Assembly (NCBI GenBank): GCA_004005435.1
Contig: RZWH01000002.1
Coordinates: 682,001 to 746,000 of the forward strand
DNA length: 64,000 nucleotides
Reading direction: 5' to 3'
Source: Rhodobacteraceae bacterium CCMM004
GTDB lineage: Bacteria > Pseudomonadota > Alphaproteobacteria > Rhodobacterales > Rhodobacteraceae
How positions within the stretch are numbered: the stretch's first letter is position 1; the number at the start of each line of letters is the position of its first letter. The notes under the pieces were generated by a model. The model made no database searches, was not told the origin of the DNA, and saw nothing but the letters and a program-made list of their open reading frames with translations. Below are positions 34,810 through 44,605 of this stretch, piece after piece. The position numbers and the translations under genes are program-made.

Positions 34810-35832
34810 TCAGTGCCCTCCTCTGTGGTCGCGCCAGGTCTTGCGCAGAAGCGGCATGAGGATGACGACGATGCCGATCATGGTCAGCATGGCGCTGGCC
34901 GAGGCCCGGCTGATCGAGCGGTTGCCGGCGTCGTCGGGTTGCAGAAAGTCGTAGGTCAGCCATTGCAGCGTGATCCGCTGCGCCTGGGAGGAAAAGCCCA
35001 CGACCTCCTCGAACGCGCGGTAGGCGTCCATCAGGTGAATGAGCGCGATGAAGACGATCAGCGGCATCAGGTGCGGGATGATGACATAGCGCAGCCGCTC
35101 CCACCGCGAGGCGCCGTCGATGATGGCACTCTCCAGTGTGTCCTGGTTCACCGTCTGGAGGCCTGCGTAGAAGATCACGAAGGCGAAGGGCGCCACGTGC
35201 CAGACCCGGTAGAACATCATCAGGAACTCGACCGCCCAGCCGTTGGCGGCGACCGAGATGTCGGTGTTGAACAGCATCTCCAGCCACGCCGTCACGATCC
35301 CGTCGCCGTAGAACAGCCAGCGGATGCTGAGCGCGCCGATGACCGGTGTGATGATGAAGGGCAGCAGCGAGATGAAGATCACCTGCCCCCGGATCGACCG
35401 CGCGGCGTTGTTCACGGCCAGCGCGATCGCCAGGCCCAGCCCGATCACCAGCGGCAGCGTCAGCAGGGTAAAGGTCAGCGTGAACCTCAGCGCCTTCCAG
35501 AAGTCGATATTGCCGATCTGCGCGATGGCCCCGGACGAGATCGCGTCCCACACCCGGCCCATCTGCAGCACGTTGGCGTAGGATTCGAACCCGACCCAGC
35601 GGGTCTCGGTCTGGACGTTGCCGTTCTCGTCCAGCACCGGCTGCGACTTGACCTCGACGGTGCAGGTCTGGGTCAGAAAGCCCGGCGTGCAGGTCTCGAC
35701 CTCGACCATCTCGCGGATCGGCTGGGTCACCTGGAACGATTGCAGGAAGACGAAGATCAAGGGCAGCGCGATGAACACGATCATCATGAAGACCGAGGGG
35801 CCGACGAAGGCGGCGAAGGTGCGGAACTTCAT
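34810..35832 (-). CDS. ABC sugar-type transporter permease (MalF-like)
   Basis: 340 aa from MKFRTFAAF, with AGGAG 8 bases upstream of ATG. Six predicted helices. The EAA loop reads TLESAIIDGASRWERLRYVIIPHLMP. Between helix 1 and helix 2 is a periplasmic segment (about 42-90) with two cysteines (ETCTPGFLTQTCTVEV), likely a disulfide-bonded loop, reminiscent of the MalF P2 loop. It pairs with the 385-aa permease. Confidence 0.92.
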   Translation of the reverse strand: MKFRTFAAFVGPSVFMMIVFIALPLIFVFLQSFQVTQPIREMVEVETCTPGFLTQTCTVEVKSQPVLDENGNVQTETRWVGFESYANVLQMGRVWDAISSGAIAQIGNIDFWKALRFTLTFTLLTLPLVIGLGLAIALAVNNAARSIRGQVIFISLLPFIITPVIGALSIRWLFYGDGIVTAWLEMLFNTDISVAANGWAVEFLMMFYRVWHVAPFAFVIFYAGLQTVNQDTLESAIIDGASRWERLRYVIIPHLMPLIVFIALIHLMDAYRAFEEVVGFSSQAQRITLQWLTYDFLQPDDAGNRSISRASASAMLTMIGIVVILMPLLRKTWRDHRGGH

Positions 35833-35862
35833 GGGCGTCACTCCTGCGGGCGGGGGCGGTCT

Positions 35863-35892
35863 GCGCGGGGCGGGAGGGAAACCGCCCCGCGC
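35863..35892 (-). other. Hairpin between binding-protein and permease genes
   Basis: GCGCGGGGCGG and CCGCCCCGCGC form a perfect 11-bp stem around an 8-nt loop, 15 bases after the binding-protein stop. Such structures commonly stabilise or attenuate the transcript so that the binding protein is made in excess over the permeases. Confidence 0.65.
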
Positions 35893-35907
35893 AAGGTCGG
35901 GCCGGCG

Positions 35908-37128
35908 TCAGTCGAGGATGCCGGCCTCTTTCGCCGAGGTGACATAGGCCTCCTCGATGGCGGTCAGCGTCTCTTCGGCGCCGCGGTCGCCGGTCAGGAA
36001 GGCCGGGATCTCGTTGCCGAAGGCGGTGTGCAGCAGGCCCATTTCCGAGGTCGAGGGATAGGACGGCGGCGGCGGCGAGGCGGTCGCGGTGGCGATGGCG
36101 CCCATGGCCAGGCGGTTGGGCTCGTAGCCCGCGATCAGCCAGATCGCATCGTCGTTGTTGGCCTGGACCATCTCGGTGTCCATGCCCTCCATCACCACGC
36201 GGAAGGCGGCGTCGGCCTCCTCGTCGGTGATGTTCTGGGCAATGACGATGCCGTCCCACCACAGCGTGGTCGCGGGCGACCCGCCCTCCATCGCGCGGGG
36301 GGCTGCGGCGGCGTCCACCAGGCCCACGACCTGGCTTTCCTCTTCGTTGTCCATGGCGCCGCCGCGGCTGGCCCAGAGGTTGGCCATGGCGATCTTGCCC
36401 TGCTGGAACTGCTGCTGGACGTAGGTGGAATCCGAGATGGTGAACTCGGGGTCCATGTACTCGGTCAGCGCCTGCATCGTCTCCAGCGCCTGAACCCCGG
36501 CGTCGGTGTTGATGGTGGGCATCCCATCGTCGCCCAGGAACTGGCCGCCGTGGCCCTGGAACATGTTGACGAACTCCTGCGCCACGTTCCACCCGGACAT
36601 CATCGTCGCGCCGATGGGATAGTCGACGGCGCCGGCCTCGCGGATCTTCGCCGCGGTCTCCAGCATCTCGTCATAGGAGGTCGGGACCTCCAGCCCCAGC
36701 TCCTCGAAGATGTCGGAGCGGTACATCAGGTGCTGGGTGTTCACCATCATGGCGATGGCCATCACCTGTCCGTTCATCCGGATCAGCTGGTTCGGGGCCA
36801 GGTTCTGGCCGTACTTCTCGACCAGATCGTCCAGCGGCCGGATGGTGCCATCGTTCAGCAGCGGCGTGATGGTGCCGTTCGACACCCCGCCCACGTGATA
36901 GAGCGACGGGTTGGCGGCAAAGGCCGAGGGCTGCTTGGTGCGGAACTCCTGGTCCAGCTCGGCCTGCACGTTGCCGCACTCGGACATGGCGTCGGCGACG
37001 CTCTTCCACGCCTCGAAGCCGGCCGAGAGCATCTTGACCTCGGTTTCGTTCTCGAAGGCGCAGGCGGCGTAGCTTGCCGATCCCATCAGCGCCATGGTGC
37101 CCGCAAGGGCGAGGGTGCGCATCGTCAT
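35908..37128 (-). CDS. ABC transporter substrate-binding protein (family 1)
   Basis: 406 aa with a cleavable signal peptide (MRTLALAGTMALMGSASYA). It is a sugar/polyol-type extracellular binding protein: LYHVGGVSNGTITPLLNDGTIRPLDDLVEKYG at the N-lobe, FQQGKIAMANLWASRG and GSPATTLWWDGIVIAQN in the hinge and C-lobe. Aromatic residues in WASRG and LWWDG would line the pocket. It captures the substrate in the periplasm for the two adjacent permeases. Ligand not predictable by eye. Confidence 0.93.
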   Translation of the reverse strand: MTMRTLALAGTMALMGSASYAACAFENETEVKMLSAGFEAWKSVADAMSECGNVQAELDQEFRTKQPSAFAANPSLYHVGGVSNGTITPLLNDGTIRPLDDLVEKYGQNLAPNQLIRMNGQVMAIAMMVNTQHLMYRSDIFEELGLEVPTSYDEMLETAAKIREAGAVDYPIGATMMSGWNVAQEFVNMFQGHGGQFLGDDGMPTINTDAGVQALETMQALTEYMDPEFTISDSTYVQQQFQQGKIAMANLWASRGGAMDNEEESQVVGLVDAAAAPRAMEGGSPATTLWWDGIVIAQNITDEEADAAFRVVMEGMDTEMVQANNDDAIWLIAGYEPNRLAMGAIATATASPPPPSYPSTSEMGLLHTAFGNEIPAFLTGDRGAEETLTAIEEAYVTSAKEAGILD

Positions 37129-37202
37129 CTTTGGTCGTCTCCCTGTGGGTAGGTGGGTGCGCCTTGCAAGTCCGCACCCCCCGGTTTGGGCCAGGCTCTG
37201 GA

Positions 37203-38336
<1,134 letters not shown>

Positions 38337-38366
38337 GGGCGTCTCCCCGTCCCGGCTCGCGACCGG

Positions 38367-38384
38367 CTTGCATACGATTGCAAG
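38367..38384. promoter_or_regulatory. LacI-family operator in divergent promoter
   Basis: CTTGCATACGATTGCAAG: a near-palindrome with CTTGCA/TGCAAG arms and a central CG, the hallmark of LacI/GalR-family sites. It lies 31 bases upstream of the ABC ATPase start and 73 bases upstream of the divergent SnoaL gene at 38458, where one site could control both. The likely regulator is encoded in the same locus at 27683-28702. Confidence 0.75.
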
Positions 38385-38457
38385 AAGGCTAGACACAGGT
38401 GCGACATTTAGGCAAATCCTTTTTGACGCACCGTCACCTCCGACCGGGATCCCCGCC

Positions 38458-39444
38458 ATGACCGACTATCGCGCCGCTACCCAAGCGCTTCTTTCCGAGG
38501 CGCTTTTCGCCCCCGAGGCCCAACTCGGCCAGGCCGTCGACCGGGCCTATTCCCGCGACGCCGAGATGCATCTGTCGGCACCGGGGGGCCGACTCACCGG
38601 CCCCGAGGCCATCGCCGAGGGATTCTATCTGCCGCTCCGCCGCGCCCTGTCGCACGCCCGCCGCCGCGACGAGATCTTCATCGGCGGCGAGAACCGGCGC
38701 GACTATGGCGGCACATGGGTGGCCGCCGTGACGCACTACGTCGGCAACTTCACCGCGCCGTTCTGGGGGGTGCAGCCGTCCGACCGGCTGGCCTTCCTAC
38801 GCGCGGGCGAGTTCTACCGCATCGAGGGCGGCCGGATCGCGGAGGCGCGGATCATCCTAGACCTGCCCGACCTGATGCGGCAGACGGGGCGGTTCCCCCT
38901 GCCCGCGGAACTCGGCACCGAGATGCTGTTTCCCGGCCCCGCCACCCACGACGGCGTCCTGCCCGCACCCGACGGCGGCGCGGAGAGCCTCGACGTGGTC
39001 GAGGGGATGCTGGCGGCGCTGCACGGCTACGACCCCGACACCTTCGACAGCCCCGACCAGACCGGCAAGGACGGCTACTGGCACCCCGACATGCTGTGGT
39101 ACGGCCCCGCCGGGATCGGATCCAACTATCGCTGGTCGGGCTTCGTCAAGGACCACCGCGAGTCGTTCCTGCGCGCGTTCCCCGACCGCAAGGGCGGCGA
39201 CCACTACTGCCGCATCGGCGACGGCGACTATGCCGCGATCTCGGGCTGGCCGTCGATGACCATGACCCATCGGGGCGCGTATCTGGGGGTGCCACCCTCT
39301 GGCGAGGCGCTGACGCTCAGGGTCATGGACTTCTACCGCTGCGCGGGCGGCAGGATCATGGAGAACTGGGTCCTGCTGGACTACATGGACCTCTTTGCGC
39401 AGATGGGGCTGGACCTGGTCGAGCGGTCGAACGCGCTCGACTGA
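38458..39444 (+). CDS. SnoaL/NTF2-fold two-domain protein, divergent member
   Basis: 328 aa with two SnoaL domains. The first (about 15-150) has YSRDAEMHLSAPGGRLTGPEAIAEGFY and FYRIEGGRIAEARIILDLPD. The second (about 180-325) has YWHPDMLWYGPAGIGSNYRWSGFVKDHRESFLRAFPDRKGGDHY, GDYAAISGWPSM, GVPPSGEALTLRVMDFYRCAGGRIMENWVLLDY. It is a paralogue of the 366-aa protein. It is transcribed away from the transporter operon from the shared operator region, so it belongs to the same regulon. Confidence 0.88.
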   Translation: MTDYRAATQALLSEALFAPEAQLGQAVDRAYSRDAEMHLSAPGGRLTGPEAIAEGFYLPLRRALSHARRRDEIFIGGENRRDYGGTWVAAVTHYVGNFTAPFWGVQPSDRLAFLRAGEFYRIEGGRIAEARIILDLPDLMRQTGRFPLPAELGTEMLFPGPATHDGVLPAPDGGAESLDVVEGMLAALHGYDPDTFDSPDQTGKDGYWHPDMLWYGPAGIGSNYRWSGFVKDHRESFLRAFPDRKGGDHYCRIGDGDYAAISGWPSMTMTHRGAYLGVPPSGEALTLRVMDFYRCAGGRIMENWVLLDYMDLFAQMGLDLVERSNALD

Positions 39445-39948
39445 TCAGGTCGGGACCCTCTGGCCCGAGGCGCGCGCCGCCGCCCGGGCCACCATCTCGT
39501 CCACCTGATAGAGCTCGGCCGCGTAGCCGTTGCCGTCCACCGAATGCGGTCCGGTCCAATCGATGTCGGCGGTCTGGTGGGTGCTGTAGCCGTGGTCCAC
39601 CCCCGCCGAGGTGAACCATCCCGTCTGGTTGTAGCCGCCGATGGTGGTCGCGTTGATCGCGATGCAGGAATGCAGCGCCTGCTCGTTGCGCACGAAGATC
39701 AGCACCGAATGGGGCCTGAGCTGCGCCGCGCCATGGCCAGGACGGGTCAAGCGCTGGCCATGCGGGATCATCGACGCGATCACGCCGGTGGGGTTGGGAA
39801 ACGCGTCGAGATAGGCATTCATGGTGGTCAGGGGCGTGCCGAACTCGGCCTCGTAGAGCCGATAGCAGGTCGCCATGTGGCAGGTCGTCGGGATCTGGTT
39901 CCAACGCTGCCCCACCGCTCCGGGGAGCGCCGCACAGGTCAAGGTCAT
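39445..39948 (-). CDS. Small Cys/His/Asn protein, possibly papain-like fold
   Basis: 167 aa from MTLTCAALPG. I do not recognise a family. The order of conserved-looking residues, Cys in IPTTCHMATCYRLYE, His in EQALHSCIAIN and Asn in TIGGYNQTGWF, resembles the Cys-His-Asn arrangement of papain-like NlpC/effector-type hydrolases. No signal peptide or membrane helix. It ends two bases from the convergent SnoaL gene. Catalytic role is speculative. Confidence 0.72.
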   Translation of the reverse strand: MTLTCAALPGAVGQRWNQIPTTCHMATCYRLYEAEFGTPLTTMNAYLDAFPNPTGVIASMIPHGQRLTRPGHGAAQLRPHSVLIFVRNEQALHSCIAINATTIGGYNQTGWFTSAGVDHGYSTHQTADIDWTGPHSVDGNGYAAELYQVDEMVARAAARASGQRVPT

Positions 39949-40027
39949 GTCCGCAGTCCCCCTCGCCGGTCGGCGATAGCGTGGCGGGGGCACGGCGGCC
40001 GGTCAAGAGATTTGCCTCTGCCGGGGG

Positions 40028-41068
40028 TCAGATGATCTCGTCTTCGTCGAACATCGGGTCGTCGGCGATCTCGGTCGAGTGGCCGTCGAGCGCCTCGCCT
40101 GCCCGGCGCACCGAGTCGATGCGGCCGAGGTGGAACACCGAGTCGCCTTCGTTCACCACCGGCATCACGGCCCGGCCGACCACGATCCCGTCGAAGGGGG
40201 CGGCGATGGGATGCTCGACCTCGCCGAAGGGATCGGCGACCGTGCCCAGCACGTCGCCCTCTGCCACCGGGGCACCGTCCGGGCGGAACGCGCGGAACAG
40301 CCCCCCGGAGGGCGCGCGCAGCCATTTGCTCGACCGGCAGAACTGGGACGCCGTGCGCCGCCGCGCCACGCCCCGCGTGGGGATCATGTCGAGCGACCGC
40401 AGGACCCGCAGGATGCCGACCAGCCCCGTGCGCACCGAGTATTCGTCGAAGCGCAGCCCCTCGCCCGCCTCGTAGAGCAGAACGTCGGTCCCCATCGCCT
40501 GGGCCGCGTCGCGGAGCGATCCGCCGCGGATCTGCGACTGCACGATGATCGGCGCGCCGAAGGTCTCGGCCAGATCCCGTGCGCGGGGCGCCTCGGCGGA
40601 GATGCGGATCTGGGGATAGTTCGTGCGGTGGATCGCGGCCGAATGCAGATCGATCCCCAGATCGGCGCGGGCCACCACCTCGGTCAGAAAGATATGCGCC
40701 AGGCGCGCGGCCAGCGAGCCGCCCTCGCTGCCGGGAAAGGATCGGTTGAGATCGCGTCGGTCGGGCAGATAGCGCGAGCGGTTGATGAAGCCGAAGGTGT
40801 TGACGATGGGCACCGCGATCAGCGTGCCGCGCAGCCGCTTCAGCCCCGGCGCCTTCAGCAGGCGGCGGATGACCTCGATCCCGATGACCTCGTCGCCGTG
40901 GATCCCGGCGCTGACGAACAGCGTCGGTCCGGGCGCGCGGCCGTGGACCACATGCGCCGACATCGTCACCGGGGTGTGGTCGGACAGGATGCTGACGGGC
41001 ACCGCGACGGTGGCGCGGCTGCCCGCGGCCACCCGGTCGCCGCCGATCTCGAAGGCCGGCCGCGGCAT
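40028..41068 (-). CDS. Succinylglutamate desuccinylase/aspartoacylase-family zinc hydrolase
   Basis: 346 aa. Zinc ligands His57 and Glu60 (AGIHGDEVIG) and His142 (DLHSAA) fit the AstE/ASPA carboxypeptidase fold. RRDLNRSFPG is the substrate-binding Arg region. The C-terminal part (about 255-330) is a lipoyl-like beta barrel (GDVLGTVADPFGEVEHPIAAPFDGIVVG). It is encoded directly after rimK (start overlaps its stop by one base), suggesting it trims or releases an acyl or glutamyl group related to RimK activity. Confidence 0.9.
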   Translation of the reverse strand: MPRPAFEIGGDRVAAGSRATVAVPVSILSDHTPVTMSAHVVHGRAPGPTLFVSAGIHGDEVIGIEVIRRLLKAPGLKRLRGTLIAVPIVNTFGFINRSRYLPDRRDLNRSFPGSEGGSLAARLAHIFLTEVVARADLGIDLHSAAIHRTNYPQIRISAEAPRARDLAETFGAPIIVQSQIRGGSLRDAAQAMGTDVLLYEAGEGLRFDEYSVRTGLVGILRVLRSLDMIPTRGVARRRTASQFCRSSKWLRAPSGGLFRAFRPDGAPVAEGDVLGTVADPFGEVEHPIAAPFDGIVVGRAVMPVVNEGDSVFHLGRIDSVRRAGEALDGHSTEIADDPMFDEDEII

Positions 41069-41973
41069 CAGCCCTTGCCGCGGGTCTTGGTCGCGCCCGG
41101 CTTGGCGTGTTTTTCGATGTGCTCGATCATCTTGCCGGCGACGTCGAGGCCCGTCGCCCTTTCGATCCCTTCGAGGCCGGGGGACGAGTTCACCTCCATC
41201 ACCACGGGCCCGTGATTGGCGCGCAGCAAGTCGACGCCGCAGGCGTTCAGCCCCATGCACTTGGCCGCGCGCAGCGCCGTCGCGCGCTCTTCGGGCGAGA
41301 GCTTGACGATCTGGGCCGAGCCGCCGCGGTGCAGGTTCGAGCGGAACTCGCCCGCCGCGCCCGAGCGCTTCATCGCCGCGATCACCTTGCCGCCGACCAC
41401 CAGGGCGCGGATGTCGGTGCCGCCCGCCTCCTTGATGAACTCCTGGACCAGGATGTTGGTGTTGGTGGCGCGGAACGCCTCGATCACCGACTTGGCCGAG
41501 CGGTCGGTGTCGGCCAGCACCACGCCCAAACCTTGTGTGCCCTCCAACAGCTTGATGACCACCGGGGTGCCGCCCGCCAGCTCGATGACCTCCTCGGCCA
41601 CCTTGGGGTCGTGGGCAAAGGTGGTGACCGGCAGGCCGATGCCGTCGCGGGCCAAGAGCTGCATCGACCTGAGCTTGTCCCGCGACCGCCCGATGCCCAC
41701 GCTTTCGTTCAGGGGATAGACGCCCATCATCTCGAACTGGCGCAGGACCGCGGTGCCGTAGAAGGTCACCGAGGCGCCGATGCGGGGGATGACCGCGTCG
41801 TACCCTTCCAGCCGCTCGCCGTTGTAGTAGATCTCCGGCCGCCGCGACGCGATGTTCATGTAGCAGCGTAGGGTGTTGATGACGTCGATGCGGTGGCCGC
41901 GGGATTCGGCCGCCTCCACCAGGCGCCTGTGGGAATAGAGGTCGGGATTTCGGGCCAGCATAGCGATCTTCAT
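41068..41973 (-). CDS. rimK: RimK-family ATP-grasp glutamate ligase
   Basis: 301 aa ATP-grasp enzyme. [30 protein letters not shown] is the N-terminal family block. [18 protein letters not shown] is the ATP lysine/glycine loop, [28 protein letters not shown] follows, and [26 protein letters not shown] carries the metal-binding Glu and Asn. RimK adds glutamates to the C-terminus of ribosomal protein S6 or makes poly-glutamate. It overlaps rimB by four bases. Confidence 0.94.
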   Translation of the reverse strand: MKIAMLARNPDLYSHRRLVEAAESRGHRIDVINTLRCYMNIASRRPEIYYNGERLEGYDAVIPRIGASVTFYGTAVLRQFEMMGVYPLNESVGIGRSRDKLRSMQLLARDGIGLPVTTFAHDPKVAEEVIELAGGTPVVIKLLEGTQGLGVVLADTDRSAKSVIEAFRATNTNILVQEFIKEAGGTDIRALVVGGKVIAAMKRSGAAGEFRSNLHRGGSAQIVKLSPEERATALRAAKCMGLNACGVDLLRANHGPVVMEVNSSPGLEGIERATGLDVAGKMIEHIEKHAKPGATKTRGKG

Positions 41974-42422
41974 CGGGCGGTCCTTTCCTTGCGGCCCCCT
42001 TGGGCGGGGGCGGCGGTGAGGTGGCGGGCGCCGGGATCCACCAGAACGGATCGGCCCCTGAGGGCGCTGCGCCCGACGATCATGCGGAACGCCATTTCGG
42101 TGCGCTCCGCCAGAGATACGTCGATCTTCCACGCGCGCCGGGCGATGGCGAACTTGGTTCGGATCACATAGCGCAGCTCGGGCACGCCAGAGGTGTTGGT
42201 GATCTCGCGGCGGTCGTGGATCGGCGTTTCCACGTCGATGTCGCGGGTGTCGTCGTCGAAACGGCTGTGAAACCGCACCCAAGGCACGCCGTCGCGCTCG
42301 AACGGCGTGATATCGGTGGCGTGCAGCGCGGAGGTCCGCGCGCCGGTGTCGATCTTTGCATTCAGGCCGGTCAGACCCAGAAGCGGGAGCGAAACGCGCT
42401 CCTGCCAGCCAATCTTGAGCAT
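41970..42422 (-). CDS. rimB: RimB-type retropepsin-like zinc protease
   Basis: 150 aa. [13 protein letters not shown] has Asp25-Thr-Gly-Ala of the aspartic-protease-like RimB/DUF785 family, and [10 protein letters not shown] is the second signature. In pseudomonads RimB cleaves glutamate tails added by RimK, and the genes are co-transcribed as here. First gene of the rimB-rimK-astE-like operon. The basic tail (about 140-150) is variable. Confidence 0.92.
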   Translation of the reverse strand: MLKIGWQERVSLPLLGLTGLNAKIDTGARTSALHATDITPFERDGVPWVRFHSRFDDDTRDIDVETPIHDRREITNTSGVPELRYVIRTKFAIARRAWKIDVSLAERTEMAFRMIVGRSALRGRSVLVDPGARHLTAAPAQGGRKERTAR

Positions 42423-42662
42423 CGCCGATACGTCCTATGGTCGGAAACTGGGCGGCATTGTGCGGGCGCGGGGCGCGGATCGCCAGGGCTCATTGCACCG
42501 CCCGCGGCGACACGCGAGGCAGAGGGCCGCAGGGGTGCGGCGGAACGTCGCCGCAGGCCCGGGACCGTCCCCGGCGGGCGTTCCGGCCTTCATCCCAGCG
42601 GCGGTTTCGTGCCAGCATGGCGCTCACACACGGGCCGCAGCGGTTGAGGCGCGGCAGCAGAG

Positions 42663-43802
42663 GTGCCGACCTTGCTCGACCAAGACCTCCGGTTCGACCC
42701 CGCCGCCCCCGCCGAGGGGGCCTCGTCCCTGCGGATCGCAGGGGCGGCCACGGTGGCCACGGTCGACCGGCTCCATGCCTGGCTGGATGGTCTCGGGACG
42801 GGCGCGGATCGCAGCATCGACATCGGCGAGGTCGCCCGGCTCGACACCGCCGGCGCATGGGCGCTCGTCACCTTCGAACGGCGGCTGACCGAGGCCGGAC
42901 GGCACCTCGACATCCGCAACGCCGCGGCCGAGGCGCGACTGGTCCTCGACACCGTCCGCGGCGCCATGCCCGCACCCGACGCCCCCGCGCCCTCCCCCCG
43001 TGGGCTGATCCCGCTGCTGGACGCGACGGGGCGGCGGGTGGCCGCGAGCACGGGCAAGGCCGCGGCGCTGACCGGGGTTCTGGGCCTGTTCCTGGCCCGT
43101 CTCGCACGAGTCCTGCGCCACCCGAGGGAGTTCCGCGCCATCGCCCTGGTGGCCCATTGCGACGACGTGGGGCTGAGGGCGGTGCCCATTGTCGCGCTCA
43201 TGGCCTTTCTCATCGGCGTGGTTCTGGCGTTCCAGGGGTCCGCCCAGCTCAGACAATTCGGGGCCGAGGTCTTCGTGGTCGATCTGATCGCCATCTCGGT
43301 GCTGCGCGAGCTGGGCATCCTGCTGACCGCGATCATCGTCGCCGGGCGGACCGCCTCGGCCTTCACCGCCGCCATCGGTGCGATGAAGATGCGCGAAGAG
43401 ATCGACGCCATGCGGACCCTCGGCCTCGACCCCGCAGTGGTGCTGTTCGTGCCGCGAATCCTGGCATTGCTCCTCATGCTGCCGATCCTGGGGCTGATCG
43501 CGAACGTCATGGGACTCGTGGGCGGGGCGCTGATGGCCTGGATCGAACTGGGGATCTCGCCGTCGATGTTCCGCACCCGGCTGATCGAAGGCACCGACAT
43601 CTCCCACGTGATCGTCGGGCTGGTCAAGGCGCCGGTCTTCGCCCTGATCATCGGCGTCGTCGGCTGCCATGCGGGGATGCAGGTCAGCGGCAACGCCGAG
43701 TCCCTCGGCCGGATGACGTCGAGCGCGGTGGTCACCGCGATCTTTTCGGTGATCGTGGCCGACGCGCTGTTTTCGATCTTCTTCGCACAGGTGGGGCTGT
43801 GA
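42663..43802 (+). CDS. mlaE: MlaE-family lipid ABC transporter permease with N-terminal STAS domain
   Basis: 379 aa from GTG. Residues about 5-105 form a STAS-like domain (ATVATVDRLHAWLDGL, SIDIGEVARLDTAGAWALVTFERRL), i.e. MlaB fused to MlaE. The permease core has GNAESLGRMTSSAVV, AGRTASAFTAAIGAMKMREEIDAMRTLGLDP and five to six helices. It exchanges phospholipids between membranes. The 3' end overlaps mlaF by four bases (GTGA). Confidence 0.93.
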   Translation: MPTLLDQDLRFDPAAPAEGASSLRIAGAATVATVDRLHAWLDGLGTGADRSIDIGEVARLDTAGAWALVTFERRLTEAGRHLDIRNAAAEARLVLDTVRGAMPAPDAPAPSPRGLIPLLDATGRRVAASTGKAAALTGVLGLFLARLARVLRHPREFRAIALVAHCDDVGLRAVPIVALMAFLIGVVLAFQGSAQLRQFGAEVFVVDLIAISVLRELGILLTAIIVAGRTASAFTAAIGAMKMREEIDAMRTLGLDPAVVLFVPRILALLLMLPILGLIANVMGLVGGALMAWIELGISPSMFRTRLIEGTDISHVIVGLVKAPVFALIIGVVGCHAGMQVSGNAESLGRMTSSAVVTAIFSVIVADALFSIFFAQVGL

Positions 43803-44605
43803 GCGGGGCGGAGCCGGAGGCGCCGGCGATCCGCGTCCGTGGCCTCGTCAACCGGTTCGGCAGCCACGTGGTGCACGACGGCCTGGATCTGGACGTGCGG
43901 CGAGGCGAAATTCTGGGCGTCGTTGGCGGCTCGGGGACGGGCAAGTCGGTGCTCCTGCGCTCGATCACCGGGCTCCTGCGCCCCGCCGCGGGACGGATCG
44001 AGGTCTTTGGCATCGACGTCCTGTCGGGGTCCGAAGAGGCCCGCGCCACCCTGGACGAGCGCTGGGGCGTGATGTTCCAGGACGGGGCGCTGTTTTCGTC
44101 GCTGACGGTGCGCGAGAACGTCGAGGTGCCGATGCGCAAGGTCGCAAGGCTGGACCCCGATCTGCGCCGCGCCCTGGCGGATCTGAAGATCTCGCTGGTC
44201 GGGCTGCCCTATCTGGCGGGGGACAAGTATCCCTCCGAGCTGTCTGGGGGGATGCGCAAGCGCGCGGGGCTCGCCCGGGCCCTTGCGCTCGACCCCGACA
44301 TCGTGTTTCTGGACGAGCCCACGGCGGGGCTCGACCCCATCGGTGCGGCAGCTTTCGACACCCTGATCCGCGATCTCAGCAGGGCCCTGGGGCTCACGGT
44401 CTTTCTCGTCACCCACGATCTCGATACCCTCTACGCAGTCTGCGACCGGATCGCGGTCCTGGCCGACCGCAAGGTCCTGATCACCGGCAGCTTGCAGGAC
44501 ATGCAGGCGGTCGATCACCCTTGGGTCCATGACTATTTCCACGGGCCGCGGGCACGCGCGGCGCTCGACGCGCCGTCCGCCGGCGCGCTCCAAGGAGGCC
44601 GATGA
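43799..44605 (+). CDS. mlaF: MlaF-family lipid ABC transporter ATPase
   Basis: 268 aa from GTG. Walker A GGSGTGKSVLL, signature ELSGGMRKRAGLARALALDPDIVFLDEPTAGLDP and the VTHDLDTLYAVCDRIAVLADRKV switch region match MlaF. The signature SGGM and the C-terminal HDYFHGPRARAA tail are characteristic. It is coupled by overlap to both mlaE and the MCE gene. Confidence 0.94.
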   Translation: MSGAEPEAPAIRVRGLVNRFGSHVVHDGLDLDVRRGEILGVVGGSGTGKSVLLRSITGLLRPAAGRIEVFGIDVLSGSEEARATLDERWGVMFQDGALFSSLTVRENVEVPMRKVARLDPDLRRALADLKISLVGLPYLAGDKYPSELSGGMRKRAGLARALALDPDIVFLDEPTAGLDPIGAAAFDTLIRDLSRALGLTVFLVTHDLDTLYAVCDRIAVLADRKVLITGSLQDMQAVDHPWVHDYFHGPRARAALDAPSAGALQGGR

